Shown: positions 12,482-23,889 of the stretch, in pieces
Layout of the letters: every line of letters begins with the position of its first letter
Position numbering within the stretch: the first letter of the stretch is position 1
Assembly: GCF_041260155.1 (NCBI RefSeq)
Contig: NW_027248288.1
Location: 62,001 to 126,000 of the forward strand
Length of the DNA: 64,000 nucleotides
Reading direction: 5' to 3'
Origin: Ptychodera flava
Lineage: Eukaryota; Hemichordata; Enteropneusta; Ptychoderidae
Made by a program: the position numbers and the translations under genes
The notes under the pieces: model-generated
Told to the model about the DNA's origin: nothing
The model's input: only the letters and a program-made list of their open reading frames with translations
The model's database searches: none

Positions 12482-12908
12482 GATTTAACAACATCACTTT
12501 TAAGCTGTAGACCATTTAAGAGAAGTTTTCTTTTTGGAGATAATTCGATCATTTCAATTTACTTCCCGATTTATTTTGCTTTCTATTCTTGGCAGTAAGT
12601 CTATAGTAGGCCCACATTGCTTTGTAGTTTGCTTAAATTTCCTCATAAAAGATTAGAATAAATGTCTCCCTTCTAAAATGACATGACTGATTTGCGATAT
12701 TATTAACTTCGACTCGGAAACGGTCGATAGAGATTTGCAGAAAATTATTTCACATACTCGTCGAACTACGCAGATTACTGTACAACATGTGTGACGCTGT
12801 CAACACAAATCATATCTCCTGTAAGTTTATATAAATTTTGAGACCTTTCAAGTTTGGTGATTAATGTTTTGTGATAAATTATGAAGAAACTATCGCTCGA
12901 TCTATCGT

Positions 12909-12910
<2 letters not shown>

Positions 12911-12996
<86 letters not shown>

Positions 12997-13050
12997 CAGA
13001 CAGAGACAGAGACAGAGAGAGGGAGAGAGAGAGGGAAGGGGAGAGAGACA
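12911..13050. repeat. (GA)n microsatellite
   Basis: About 82 bp of uninterrupted GA dinucleotides runs to 12992. A degenerate tail rich in GACAGA and GGGAGA follows to about 13050. Arg-Glu frames across it are artefacts. Confidence 0.95.
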
Positions 13051-13110
13051 GAAAAGCGGCTGCGGGGCAAAATAAGATAAACGCTACGCTTATATGAAAG
13101 AAGCTTCTTG

Positions 13111-13149
13111 ATCTATAGATCTATGTATCTATGTATCTATGTATCTATG

Positions 13150-13210
<61 letters not shown>

Positions 13211-13222
13211 GTCATTATCTAT
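13111..13222. repeat. (ATCT)n microsatellite
   Basis: Tetranucleotide ATCT/ATGT units occupy the interval. The first few contain G (ATGT) and the rest are pure ATCT. Confidence 0.95.
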
Positions 13223-15040
13223 AACACAAACCACAGGACTTTGCCAAAACAAAACTGGCATTATTATATTTGACCATTGATATGAATGTACTTCATTAGA
13301 ATATTATTATTGCAATTGTGTGGCAAGATATTTGATTTTGGAATTAAACGTAACAGTGTCATTTCACTTTACATGGTTATCTAAGGTGAAAACTATTCAC
13401 ATACAAAACCGGCTATTTCTGAGCATTTACATGTTTGACAATTAAAACGAATGTGCGCTACTTGAATACGATTTTATGATGGCATTTGTGCACGAAAGCT
13501 GTGATTTTTAGGTTTCAAAAATGTGTTATTTTGTAATCTATGGCACACGCTACGAGCAATTTGTTTACCTTCGTGCATTTGTATATTTTTAACAAATGAC
13601 GTTAACTTATTCCAATGGAATAAGATAAAAAGAAGCTCTCAGGTGTGCAATCATTGAAATGTTATCAAAAAAATGTCAATCGTGTACAAACATTAGTCTT
13701 CCCAGGTAACTATGAAAAAATAATTTTAAAAACTGGTTTTATCTGTTAAATTTATTAATTTGACAGAACATCCCTTTTTCTGACCCACATGTCCGTCTGT
13801 TCCGATTGTTTCTTATTCCTACACAGCGTTACAATTTTAACAAGGACAAATTATTTAAAATATGATCCCCAGTCATTGAAACACGGCTGTTTCACTCGAT
13901 AACCTCAGACAATTGGTTTATGACTTTTTTGCCCTATTCAGAGTGATTTATCGTGTGACATGCTTAAGAGAAAAGTAGAAAAGGGCCCCTCACTCAGTTT
14001 TTTTCGTAACTTCCCCATAATCTCCTCTGCCTCCCCCGTCATTAATGTCCCCTTTACCTAAAACGATCCCCTGAAAGAAGGTATCAGCTGTGATCGGACG
14101 TTTGTCATAATAATGAAGGGTGTGATTTTCATTTCTTTTCGAATTCTATTTTGAGCTTATGCTGCATGGTTGTTGGAAATTGTTTGTGACGTGCATGTAT
14201 TATAAAACGAAGTGCTACATAGGCGACCCTATCCTGTCAGTCTTGCGACAAACATGATGTCACTTAATCATGTTTTTCATTCCATTCTTAAACTCTTTCG
14301 TATCTGCTTGAATAGCTTTCAGTATTGATAAAACCAGGTCGGGCCCATTTCTTCGCGTTCCTCGAATTCAGGGTCAACAAACTCACCTCTGCTTGTCAAT
14401 GTCATTTGTCTTGTTAATGGGCCCTGGTTAAGGTCCACAAGCAGGCAAGTTGTAACAGAGTAGGGACATGCGGCATTGCTACAAAGTCCGCATTCGTGAT
14501 ATTGAATATTAGCAATGGCGAGACGCGACGTGCACAGGTTACGTTATTGGTCTGCCATCCGAAAATCCATAAAATTCATTGAAAATCACATTCAATTTTC
14601 TGTTGTTTTCCACAATCCCATCGTTTAAACTATTATCCTAGAGGTAGCGTCTGCCCAGTCATAGTAGTTTTCCACTCCACGAAACAAAAGTTTTGCTCGA
14701 TAGTGACAACTCCAATAACACAAGTGCAACGACCAAGTCTGTACAACAGGTTGTTGAGCGGCGACCACACTGTGATAGGCGTGTACTGGTCGAGTGTCAC
14801 CACTTTCCAACTGTGCGTACCTCTGTGTATATTTGTCCCAGGTCAGAGTAGTCTCTCTCTGTCGGATTTTCGCGCAAAACTTAAAAGGATACAACCGCCA
14901 TCATAACGGACAGGGGAAAAGACGATGATGCTGTAACTTCAGATGCATTATTTTGTTTAAGGTATGGTGAACATGTAAAAAAGCATCGAAATTTGACCTT
15001 GTCTTGCTTTTCATTGCGGCGCTTATATGTTGTGTATGTA

Positions 15041-15112
15041 TAGGATAATGCACGAGTGGAGTGCAATCGTTCAATATCTGAACGATTGCACGACACGAGT
15101 GCATTATCCGAC
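15041..15112. repeat. Left-end palindrome of Crypton unit 1
   Basis: Arms GTGCAATCGTTCA and TGAACGATTGCAC flank a 5 bp loop. Outer, less perfect arms (GGATAATGCAC and GTGCATTATCC) extend it. Compared with unit 2 the central 43 bp or so is absent, between two GTTCA copies. Confidence 0.8.
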
Positions 15113-15332
15113 TTACAACACGTGACCTTGCACCTGCGAGTGGGCACGGACCAATCAGATTACAGCAATTAATTAATGGCCATTTTGAAAGTGCACACCT
15201 GTGTATAGTACTATTTCATTGGCTAAGGATAAACACATGGGAATTTCCACGTGTTCTACACGGAGCGTAGACGTGGCTTTCCAACGTGCACGTTTTTGTC
15301 ATTGGTGACACTGCAGCTGAACTGCAAGCACC

Positions 15333-17622
15333 ATGCTGAGTGACAGCGATGAAGAAGTGTTCATTACACAAAATACTTTCCGAAACCCCACTGAAAGTGA
15401 TAACCCTGAAGAAGACGACTGGCTGTTTCAAGACTTTGGAGAGTTACTGGGTGAACTGGGAGAAGGCTCGGCACAAGTAGAAAGTCTCGCTGTCGACGTT
15501 GCGCCTCCTGGTATGTCAAAGCCTGTTCAACTGCTTGTAAGAGACACGTTGCCTGTTCATTCTGACACACCTTGCCCCTCCCGTTTGGATACAAAAAGTG
15601 ACAAAGAGATAGAAAAAATGGCGATTGAAAGGATTCCTAAAAACACCCTAAACAAAAATAGTTGGACCGTAAACACATTTAATTTCTGGAAAAACGAGAG
15701 AAATAAGTTGGCCTCAGACCCGTCATTTAATATTAGTGTAATACATCCTAAACTCGAGGAAATGACGAAAGATGAATTAAATTTTGCATTGTCACGCTTT
15801 GTTTCTGAAATAAAGAAAAAGATGTGAATGATTATCCTGGACAAAGTTTGTATGAATTGGTGATGAGTACACAAATCCATTTGTCGGTAATGGGTAAAAG
15901 CTGCTTGTTTCTGAATGACCCCACCTTTAAACAGTTAAAAAATACTCTAGATTGTATCATGAAAACAAGGAACGCTAAAGAAATTGGTACGGAAAAGCGA
16001 CAGGCCAAGGTGTTGAGTGTAGACGATGAGAACAAATTTTGGAGCAGGAAATTGATTGGCGATTTTACACCACAAACTCTATTGGACGCTCAGGTCGTCC
16101 TTTTCGGAATAAATTTGGTTTGAGAAGGGGCCAAGAGCACAGGAATTTACGCCCTGGCCAAATTTGCAAAAAATACTGTGAGATTGTTGGGAAATATTAT
16201 CTGGAATACACCGAGGACGTGTCAAAAACAAACAGTGGTGGCTTGGCATCAAGGAAAGTGAAGCGTAAAGTTACAACTGCGTTCGAAAACACAGACTGCA
16301 AGGAGAGATGCATTGTGCGATTGTATGATACATACAACAAACTTTGGTAAGAATCCTGTTTTGCTTCAGTGTTGAAGTGTACTTTACTAGAGCCATGGTA
16401 GATGTTCCAAGTATATCGTGCCTTGATTATTTTGGTTGTGGCGCTTTCCACTGCGCATAATGTGAACAATTAATTCGATTGTCGGTCTACTGGGTCGTCC
16501 ACTACGACGCTCGAAATTATTAATTTTCGGTGGTTTTGTAATATTCTGAGTAAAATTTGTTGAACGAGAAATATTGGCTGATAGAGGGCGCCTTTCTTCA
16601 AAATTAAGCCCAGTGAACTTATATATTTTTATGAATAAAAACCTTGGGCATATTCTGCCAATAGCTGAAATTATCTGACAAGCATGGATAACGAGATGCA
16701 TACAACCTTAATGTTAACGTTGACATGATCAGTATACTATATTACTTCACCAAGTCCAACTTTTAATTGTATCCCTAACCGATTTCGGATAATTAACACG
16801 TTTATGTCAATTTAGTCCTTCAGATCGCCCTCAAGACGTAAACTATTTGCAGCCGGCCAAGAAAATAACCGCAGATTGTTGGTGTTCTACGATGCCAGTT
16901 GGGAGGAATACACTAATGAAAACTGTGGCAAGACTCTGCGAAAACGCGGGAATTGAAGGATACTATACGAACCACAGTCTACGGGCCACAGCTGCCACTC
17001 GCTTATTTGCCGATGGTATGGACGAACAACTAATTGCTGAAAAAACGGGTCATCGAAGTTCTGCTATTAGATCTTACAAGGTAGTAATAAATTACAACAT
17101 AGTAAATTATAACTCGAGACGTTTATTCATATAATTGATCAAAAAGAAAACTTGGTATCATTAACTTTGTATAAACTGATAAACTTTTGGGTACAAACGG
17201 AAAAGTGGTACCGAATGAATGACGGTAGTTGGACTATCATGCGATGGCATTTCTAAAATGTTTATATTTGCTCTGGTTTCAATGCCGTGCATTTGCCGAT
17301 GTATTGTTCACGTGCATAATCAAAATCTTAACTGTCTCATTTAATCAGTTTTGTATTTGTGTTACAGAGAACAAGCATCGAACAGCAGTTCAAGGTGAGC
17401 AAAGTTTTGCAAGGAAGGCCACCTAAAATGGCGAAGTTGGCAGATTTTGGGCCGGGAAAACAGTCGATAAAAGAGGAGTGTGACGAAGAATTGAAGTGCC
17501 AGGTGGAAGAATGTTCGAACGTCGAAATTCATAAAGAAAACAAGAGCAGCGTCCGTTACGTTCATTTTGAGGCCGATCTTCCAGAGGGAGCAAACATATC
17601 TTTGAATTTCGATAAAAAGTAA
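15333..17622 (+). pseudogene. Crypton tyrosine recombinase, copy 1
   Basis: The exons are about 15333-16346, 16816-17080 and 17368-17622, with GT-AG introns. The acidic N-terminus begins MLSDSDEEVFITQ. An N-terminal core-binding-like segment (TLNKNSWTVNTFNFW) follows. The first catalytic Arg region lies near 16120 (LRRGQEHRNLR). The second exon supplies TNHSLRAT (H-x-x-R), TGHRS (His) and RSYK (nucleophile Tyr), the expected tyrosine-recombinase set of the DUF3504 type. Such enzymes cut and rejoin DNA at short sites through a covalent Tyr link. Frame changes near 15822 (against copy 2) and near 16100 break exon 1. The last exon encodes an 84-residue acidic tail, and ATTAAA near 17658 may be the polyadenylation signal. 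Confidence 0.8.
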
Positions 17623-17776
17623 TGTTGTAATGTAGACATTCAATTAAATCATGGTGTATTAAAGTCCCTTCTACTGTCATTTGTTGTTGGGTGTTTTTGT
17701 AGTGTTTCTGTTGTGTCGGTCACTGTGTGGTAACGGCCACCTGTTGTCAAGTTTGCACTCGTTTGATTTCGATATT

Positions 17777-17914
17777 AGATATTGCACCGGTGCAGTGCAA
17801 TATCTAGATATTGCACCGGTGCAGTGCAATATCTAGATATTGCACCGGTGCAGTGCAATATCTAGATATTGCACCGGTGCAGTGCAATATCTAGATATTA
17901 CACTGTACCGGTAC
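17777..17914. repeat. Array of four 29 bp recombinase-site-like inverted repeats
   Basis: Four identical units occupy 17777-17892. Each has arm AGATATTGCAC, a 7 bp spacer CGGTGCA and arm GTGCAATATCT. A degenerate fifth unit follows to about 17914. The 11-7-11 geometry matches tyrosine-recombinase core sites such as those with 13-8-13 or 7 bp overlaps. That they are sites for the adjacent enzyme is inference. Confidence 0.85.
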
Positions 17915-17999
17915 AAAATTGAGAACAGGTCGATGTTTATCTCGCAGAGAACTGCACGACAAAACAAAGACAATGGCCAAGAGCAGTGTTGTAAGTATA

Positions 18000-18112
18000 G
18001 GATAATGCACGAGTGGAGTGCAATCGTTCAGATATTGAACGGCACGAGGGCCGTAGGCCCGAGTGCCGTTCAATATCTGAACGATTGCACGACACGAGTG
18101 CATTATTCGACT
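18000..18112. repeat. Left-end palindrome of Crypton unit 2
   Basis: Perfect 28 bp arms (18018-18045 and 18063-18090) flank the 17 bp loop GAGGGCCGTAGGCCCGA, which is itself inverted. Imperfect outer arms extend to about 18000 and 18112. Confidence 0.9.
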
Positions 18113-18331
18113 TACAACACGTGACCTTGCACCTGCGAGTGGGCACGGACCAATCAGATTACAGCAATTAATTAATGGCCATTTTGAAAGTGCACACCTG
18201 TGTATAGTACTATTTCATTGGCTAAGGATAAACACATGGGAATTTCCACGTGTTCTACACGGAGCGTAGACGTGGCTTTCCAACGTGCACGTTTTTGTCA
18301 TTGGTGACACTGCAACTGAACTGCAAGCATC

Positions 18332-20621
18332 ATGCTGAGTGACAGCGATGAAGAAGTGTTCATTACACAAAATACTTTCCGAAACCCACTGAAAGTGATA
18401 ACCCTGAAGAAGACGACTGGCTGTTTCAAGACTTTGGAGAGTTACTGGGTGAACTGGGAGAAGGCTCGGCACAAGTAGAAAGTCTCGCTGTCGACGTTGC
18501 GCCTCCTGGTATGTCAAAGCCTGTTCCACTGCTTGTAAGAGACACGTTGCCTGTTCATTCTGACACACCTTGCCCTCCTGTTTGGATATAAAAAGTGACA
18601 AAGAGATAGAAAGAATGGCGATTGAAAGGATTCCTAAAAACACCCTAAACAAAAATAGTTGGGCCGTAAACACATTTAATTTCTGGCAAAACGAGAGAAA
18701 TAAGTTGGCCTCAGACCCGTCACTTAATATTAGTGTAATATATCCTAAACTCGAGGAAATGACGAAAGATGAATTAAATTTTGCATTGTCACGCTTTGTT
18801 TCTGAAATAAAGAAAAAAGATGGAAATGATTATCCTGGACAAAGTTTGTATGAATTAGTGATGAGTATACAAAACCATTTGTCAGTAATGGGTAAAAGCT
18901 GCCAGTTTCTGAATGACCCCACCTTTAAACAGCTAAAAGATACTTTAGATTGTATCATGAAAACAAGGAGCGCTAAAGGAATTGTACGGAAAAGCGACAG
19001 GCCATGGTGTTGAGTGTAGACGATGAGAACAAATTTTGGAGCAGGAAATTGATTGGCGATTTTACACCACAAACTCTATTGGACGCTCAGGTCGTCCTTT
19101 TCGGAATAAATTTTGCTTTGAGAGGGGTCAAGAGCACAGGAATTTTTACGCCCAGGCCAAATTTGCAAAAAATACTGTGAGATTGTTGGGAATATTATCT
19201 GGAATACACCGAGGACGTGTCAAAAACAAACGTGGTGGCTTGGCATCAAGGAAAGTGAAGCGTAAAGTTACAACTGCGTTCGAAAACACAGACTGCAAGG
19301 AGAGATGCATTGTGCGATTGTATGATACATACAACAAACTTTGGTAAGAATCCTGTTTTGCTTCAGTGTTGAAGTGTACTTTACTAGAGCCATGGTAGAT
19401 GTTCCAAGTATATCGTGCCTTGATTATTTTGGTTGTGGCGCTTTCCACTGCGCATAATGTGAACAATTAATTCGATTGTCCGGTCTACTGGGTCGTCCAC
19501 TACGACGCTCGAAATTATTACTTTTCGGTGGTTTTGTAATATTCTGAGTAAAATTTGTTGAACTAGAAATATTGGCTGATAGAGGGCGCCTTTCTTCAAA
19601 ATTAAGCCCAGTGACCTTATATATTTTTATGATAAAAACCTTGGGCATATTCTGCCAATAGCTGACATTATCTGACAAACATGGATAACGAGATGCATAC
19701 AACCTTAATGTTAACGTTGACATGATCAGTATACTATATTACTTCACCAAGTCCAACTTTTAATTGTATCCCCAACCGATTTCGGATAATTAACACGTTT
19801 ATGTCAATTTAGTCCTTCAGATCGCCCTCAAGATGTATACTATTTGCAGCCGGCCAAGAAAATAACCGCAGATTGTTGGTATTCTACGATGCCAGTTGGG
19901 AGGAATACACTAATGAAAACTGTGGCAAGACTGCGAAAACGCGGGAATTGAAGGATACTATACGAACCACAGTCTACGGGCCACAGCTGCCACTCGCTTA
20001 TTTGCCGATGGTATGGACGAACAACTAATTGCTGAAAAAACGGGTCATCGAAGTTCTGCTATTAGATCTTACAAGGTAGTAATAAATTACAACATAGTAA
20101 ATTATAACTCGAGACGTTTATTCATATAATTGATCAAAAAGAAAACTTGGTATCATAAACTTTGTATAAACTGATAAACTTTTGGGTACAAACGGAAAAG
20201 TGGTACCGAATGAATGACGGTAGTTGGACTCTATCATGCGATGGCATTACTAAAATGTTTATATTTGCTCTGGTTTCAATGCCGTGCATTTGCCGATTTA
20301 TTGTTCACGTGCGTAATCAAAATCTTAACTGTCTCACTTAATCAGAGTTTTGTATTTGTGTTACAGAGAACAAGCATCGAACAGCAGTTCAAGGTGAGCA
20401 AAGTTTTGCAAGGAAGGCCACCAAAAATGGCGAAGTTGGCAGATTTTGGGCCGGGAAAACAGTCGATAAAAGAGGAGTGTGACGAAGAATTGAAGTGCCA
20501 GGTGGAAGAATGTTCGAACGTCGAAATTCATAAAGAAAACAAGAGCAGCGTCCGTTACGTTCATTTTGAGGCCGATCTTCCAGAGGGAGCAAACATATCT
20601 TTGAATTTCGAGAGAAAGTAA
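18332..20621 (+). pseudogene. Crypton tyrosine recombinase, copy 2
   Basis: The exons correspond to copy 1: about 18332-19343, 19813-20075 and 20367-20621. The segment that is broken near 15822 in copy 1 is readable here (DGNDYPGQSLYELV). Other lesions occur: a lost base near 18388, a lost base near 18573, and a 2 bp loss near 19933 that shifts the frame before the TNHSLRAT and TGHRS motifs. Because the two copies carry different lesions, most damage came after duplication. The acidic C-terminal exon is intact and nearly identical to copy 1. Confidence 0.8.
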
Positions 20622-20775
20622 TGTTGTAATGTAGACATTCAATTAAATCATGGTGTATTAAAGTCCCTTCTGCTGTCATTTGTTGTTGGGTGTTTTTGTA
20701 GTGTTTCTGTTGTGTCGGTCACTGTGTGGTAACGGCCACCTGTTGTCAAGTTTGCACTCGTTTGATTTCGACATT

Positions 20776-20913
20776 AGATATTGCACCGGTACAGTGCAAT
20801 ATCTAGATATTGCACCGGTGCAGTGTAATATCTAGATATTGCACTGGTGCAGTGTAATATCTAGATATTGCACTGGTGCAGTGCAATATCTAGATATTAC
20901 ACTGTACCGGTAC
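20776..20913. repeat. Second array of 29 bp inverted repeats, with varied spacers
   Basis: Four units have the same arms as the array at 17777. The spacers are CGGTACA, CGGTGCA, TGGTGCA and TGGTGCA, and some right arms read GTGTAATATCT. A degenerate fifth unit ends near 20913. It occupies the same relative position, downstream of the recombinase stop. Confidence 0.85.
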
Positions 20914-21253
20914 AAAATTGAGAACAGGTCGATGTTTATCTCGCAGAGAACTGCACGACAAAACAAAGACAATGGCCAAGAGCAGTGTTGTAAACTGCGC
21001 GAAAGAACACATTGTGCTATGCAGTCGTTGTTTTTACTATCATCTAAAGAGCGTGTCAAATCTTGACTCTAGTTACAGTGTATGAATAAAATCATCATTA
21101 AACTGTATCACATCGTTCTTGTTGGTCATTCCTGCAACCACAATTCACCTTGGAAAATTAAATTGCTCGAAACTGGCGAGGATTGAAGGAGTACACCGTA
21201 TGAAGATCGCACGTTTGCATACAACTTGGCCGACGCTAACTAGCCATGTATGC

Positions 21254-21273
21254 AACCCCGAAATTTCGGGGTT
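21254..21273. repeat. Perfect 20 bp palindrome
   Basis: The sequence AACCCCGAAATTTCGGGGTT is fully self-complementary. It could form a hairpin or be a dimer binding site; nothing nearby decides which. Confidence 0.8.
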
Positions 21274-22715
21274 AGTTAATATGCTAAGCCGCATTACGGA
21301 AATGCTCCATTAATTTAGAAGTACCCAACTTACCCGAGTTGGTTATCAGAGGATTAATCTCTATGTCAACATATGCGAACAGATTATATTTTAGTGTAAA
21401 CAAAACATAAGCACTGCCGGAATTACTTTTAGCATGGCCCACGCCGGTTGGTGCCTGACTTGATGACGACTCTGTCCGGCACTCAGGATTTCCGACCAGC
21501 GTTAAAAGTGCCGTCCAGCACTTGCTGTTACTTTGAGGTTATCATTTAGTTCATAAAATTGCATGAAGAGTTTGCAAAATACGATGGTTTTCAATCGGGC
21601 TCGAACTAACCCACAACGCACGGTACCCAATCACCTAGCAGCAGAGGCCGCAAACAGAACCGCCCGGCTAAATCCCCAATCTGTAAAAGATTGGTTCAAT
21701 AACCGAGCTAAGGATGTTGCAATACTGACTGCGCCCTCGCTACTCGATCGCCGTAGAGTTCGTGAAGCACACATGCTAGTACACACACTTTCATACATCT
21801 CACACAAACTTTATCGAAGCGAAGCAATGAATACTTACCAAAAATGGTACTACAGAATCCCTTTCAATAAATGCTGTTTAAACAATACCAGCAGTTAATT
21901 AACGTACGCTGATTTTGCATATGAAAAGCTATTTTAGCTGGTTGAGCGTACGTTCACAAAGATCATTGCCCTTTGAACTAGACAAATTTCCTGTCACACA
22001 ATATTTCTGTACGATCGAAAGGAGACAAACTGAAGATTTTTTGCTTTGTATGAATGTTTATAACCCTATAAAAGAAAGTACGGTAGCGAAAATCAGCACA
22101 ACAAAACAGGACTGTTACTAAAACGTACTCTTTCAATCGGAAAGGTGCATGCAATGCAATGAAAGTCACAAGCAAACTTTGGTGTCAACGGATCGAGTAT
22201 TTGAATTATCAATGAACACTCATCTATTTTTCTGGTAAAAAAGCCAAAGGCTACTTGTCCATCGCAACAAGCCTCTCTGTTTGCAGAGTGTTCATTTTTA
22301 GCCGGATGCCTGCCAAATTGACCCGGCCGGCTACTTCCGTATTTTGGCCGGCTACATTTCAACAATGTTTCGCTCTCTAGCCCCGAAATTCTGGTTTTGA
22401 TAATAATATTTTTGATATTTTTGTTGTCTTGCAAGCCGGAGATAACATTTCAAAAGTGCCGATGTGGCTAATGTAGTCTAGCAATTTGCGTGGTGAACTT
22501 GTTGCTATCTAGTATCACCCTGTAGTACCGCGATCTGCGAACGTGTACTGTACTGGGAATCGCTCTCGAGGTCAACCTTGCTTTCCCGAATTATTCTGAC
22601 GTTCACATCGGGTGTAGCTTACCATTGGACTGATGTTACGCCCACGAATAGCCGACCATTTCCGAATAGAGCCGACGATTGTTTCTCTCAAACGCGAAAG
22701 AGAAGAAAGTTAAAC

Positions 22716-23108
22716 GCGGAAGAGAAAATCGACGCTCGAGAGCTTTGGTTTTCTGCTTAAGAGTAGGGCCTTGTCTGATGGGTTTTGGTAGGTTTTTGAT
22801 CAAATGTAAAGCGACCAAAGGTTACTGAGTCTCATTTTTCATACTTTTGAAATGCCACGTCAATCCATCCATCATAGTGTCAATATTCAAGTCGATCGAC
22901 ATCGCGTTTTGTGGAGGGGCCGTGGTTGTGTGCATAGCGGAAGAGAAAGTCGACGCTTGAAAACTTTGATTTTCTGCGTAAAAGTAGGACTTTGTCTGTT
23001 GGTTGTCTAAATAAACAAACAATTACTTGGAGTCATTTTTCGTACTTTTGAAACGCTACGTCGATCACAGTGTCAATTTCAGGTCGACCGACATTGCATT
23101 GTGTGAAA
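22716..23108. repeat. Imperfect tandem duplication, about 220 bp period
   Basis: GCGGAAGAGAAAATCGACGC at 22716 recurs at 22937 with one change. The downstream sequence, including TCATTTTTCATACTTTTGAA and GTCGATCGACAT-like blocks, also recurs with about 15-20 percent differences and small indels. Confidence 0.75.
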
Positions 23109-23889
23109 GGTTACTGTGCCACAATCGACTGCAGGTGCGCGTTGTACACATAGGTGTCGTACAAGTTGGCGTTCGGTGTCGTCCAGTTTGGAGATGTCAC
23201 AGGATACGCGCAGCTCTTGGAGTAAAAACCTAGGACATGTTACGTTGTTAGCATGTGCATGAAAAAGCTGTACACGTGGAAAGAACGTTCCATGCTGTTC
23301 TGATCACATTTGCATATATGATCAATGCGCGTTACTGAAGTGAAGCGTCCGAAAATAGGAAACTTGAATGAAAATGAACGAAGAACGATATTTTGTTTCA
23401 CCATATTTCTAAAACTTAGTTTAGAGCCTAAATTAAAAAAGAAACTAGATTACTTGACGTTGAAAAGTGGGTAGTTCACTTTTTCCTGTCAACATAGTTC
23501 CATGTGCAAGCATATGTGTGTGCCCGTGGTATTGAGTGAGTCGTTACAGCCCTGACGTTCCTATCATAGCACCAACTGGATAAGATAAACGCAACAATGG
23601 AACATTAACACCTTTGGGGATTAAAAGTCTTCTGTTTGTCACCCGAGTTGAACAGGCAGCGACTCGGGTTTCAGGTACCATCCAAGTTAATGGAGCCTTC
23701 CCGTAATGTGTCGGAAAGTGTGAATCACGTACACATCGATAATACAAAAATCAACGACTCGAACAGCATTTGCATGCAAGGCAGTTTGTGGAAACGGCGA
23801 CTATTTCTACTGTAAAGTTTGATTGAATATTATTTTCGTCACATTCCCTTCACGAACGACTATGGTTTCGTGATATTTTCGAATTCTGA

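Larger units (their letters stand above)
12482..15027. other. Intergenic region with two long microsatellites
   Basis: Beyond the 3' untranslated region and polyadenylation signal of the death-fold gene and the two microsatellites, no coding sequence was recognised. The short frames near 14625-14906 have no supporting features. Confidence 0.45.
15034..17992 (+). mobile_element. Crypton-type tyrosine-recombinase element, tandem unit 1
   Basis: This 2.96 kb unit is repeated head to tail by the next unit with near identity. It holds a left palindrome, an intron-containing recombinase gene and a right array of inverted repeats. TGTTGT occurs at its left border (15028-15033) and at the junction (17987-17992), like the short direct repeats at Crypton borders. 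No reverse transcriptase is present, which separates it from DIRS elements. Confidence 0.7.
17993..20991 (+). mobile_element. Crypton-type tyrosine-recombinase element, tandem unit 2
   Basis: This second head-to-tail copy is about 3.0 kb. It is bordered by TGTTGT at 17987-17992 and 20986-20991. It differs from unit 1 mainly by a longer left palindrome and scattered substitutions and small indels, so the two arose recently from one another or from a common source. Confidence 0.7.
20994..23886. other. Intergenic region with minor repeats
   Basis: No gene was recognised. The region holds a perfect 20 bp palindrome at 21254, patches rich in GCCGG near 21430-21500 and 22300-22360, and a direct duplication at 22716. 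The frame at 21563-21898 has no recognisable features. Confidence 0.4.

Noticed and set aside
12879-13080. Arg-Glu and Ser-Leu rich frames on both strands
   Set aside because: They are translations of the (GA)n microsatellite.
16197-16701. Minus-strand frames across the Crypton units
   Set aside because: They lie antisense to the recombinase exon and first intron and recur in both copies only because the units are duplicates.
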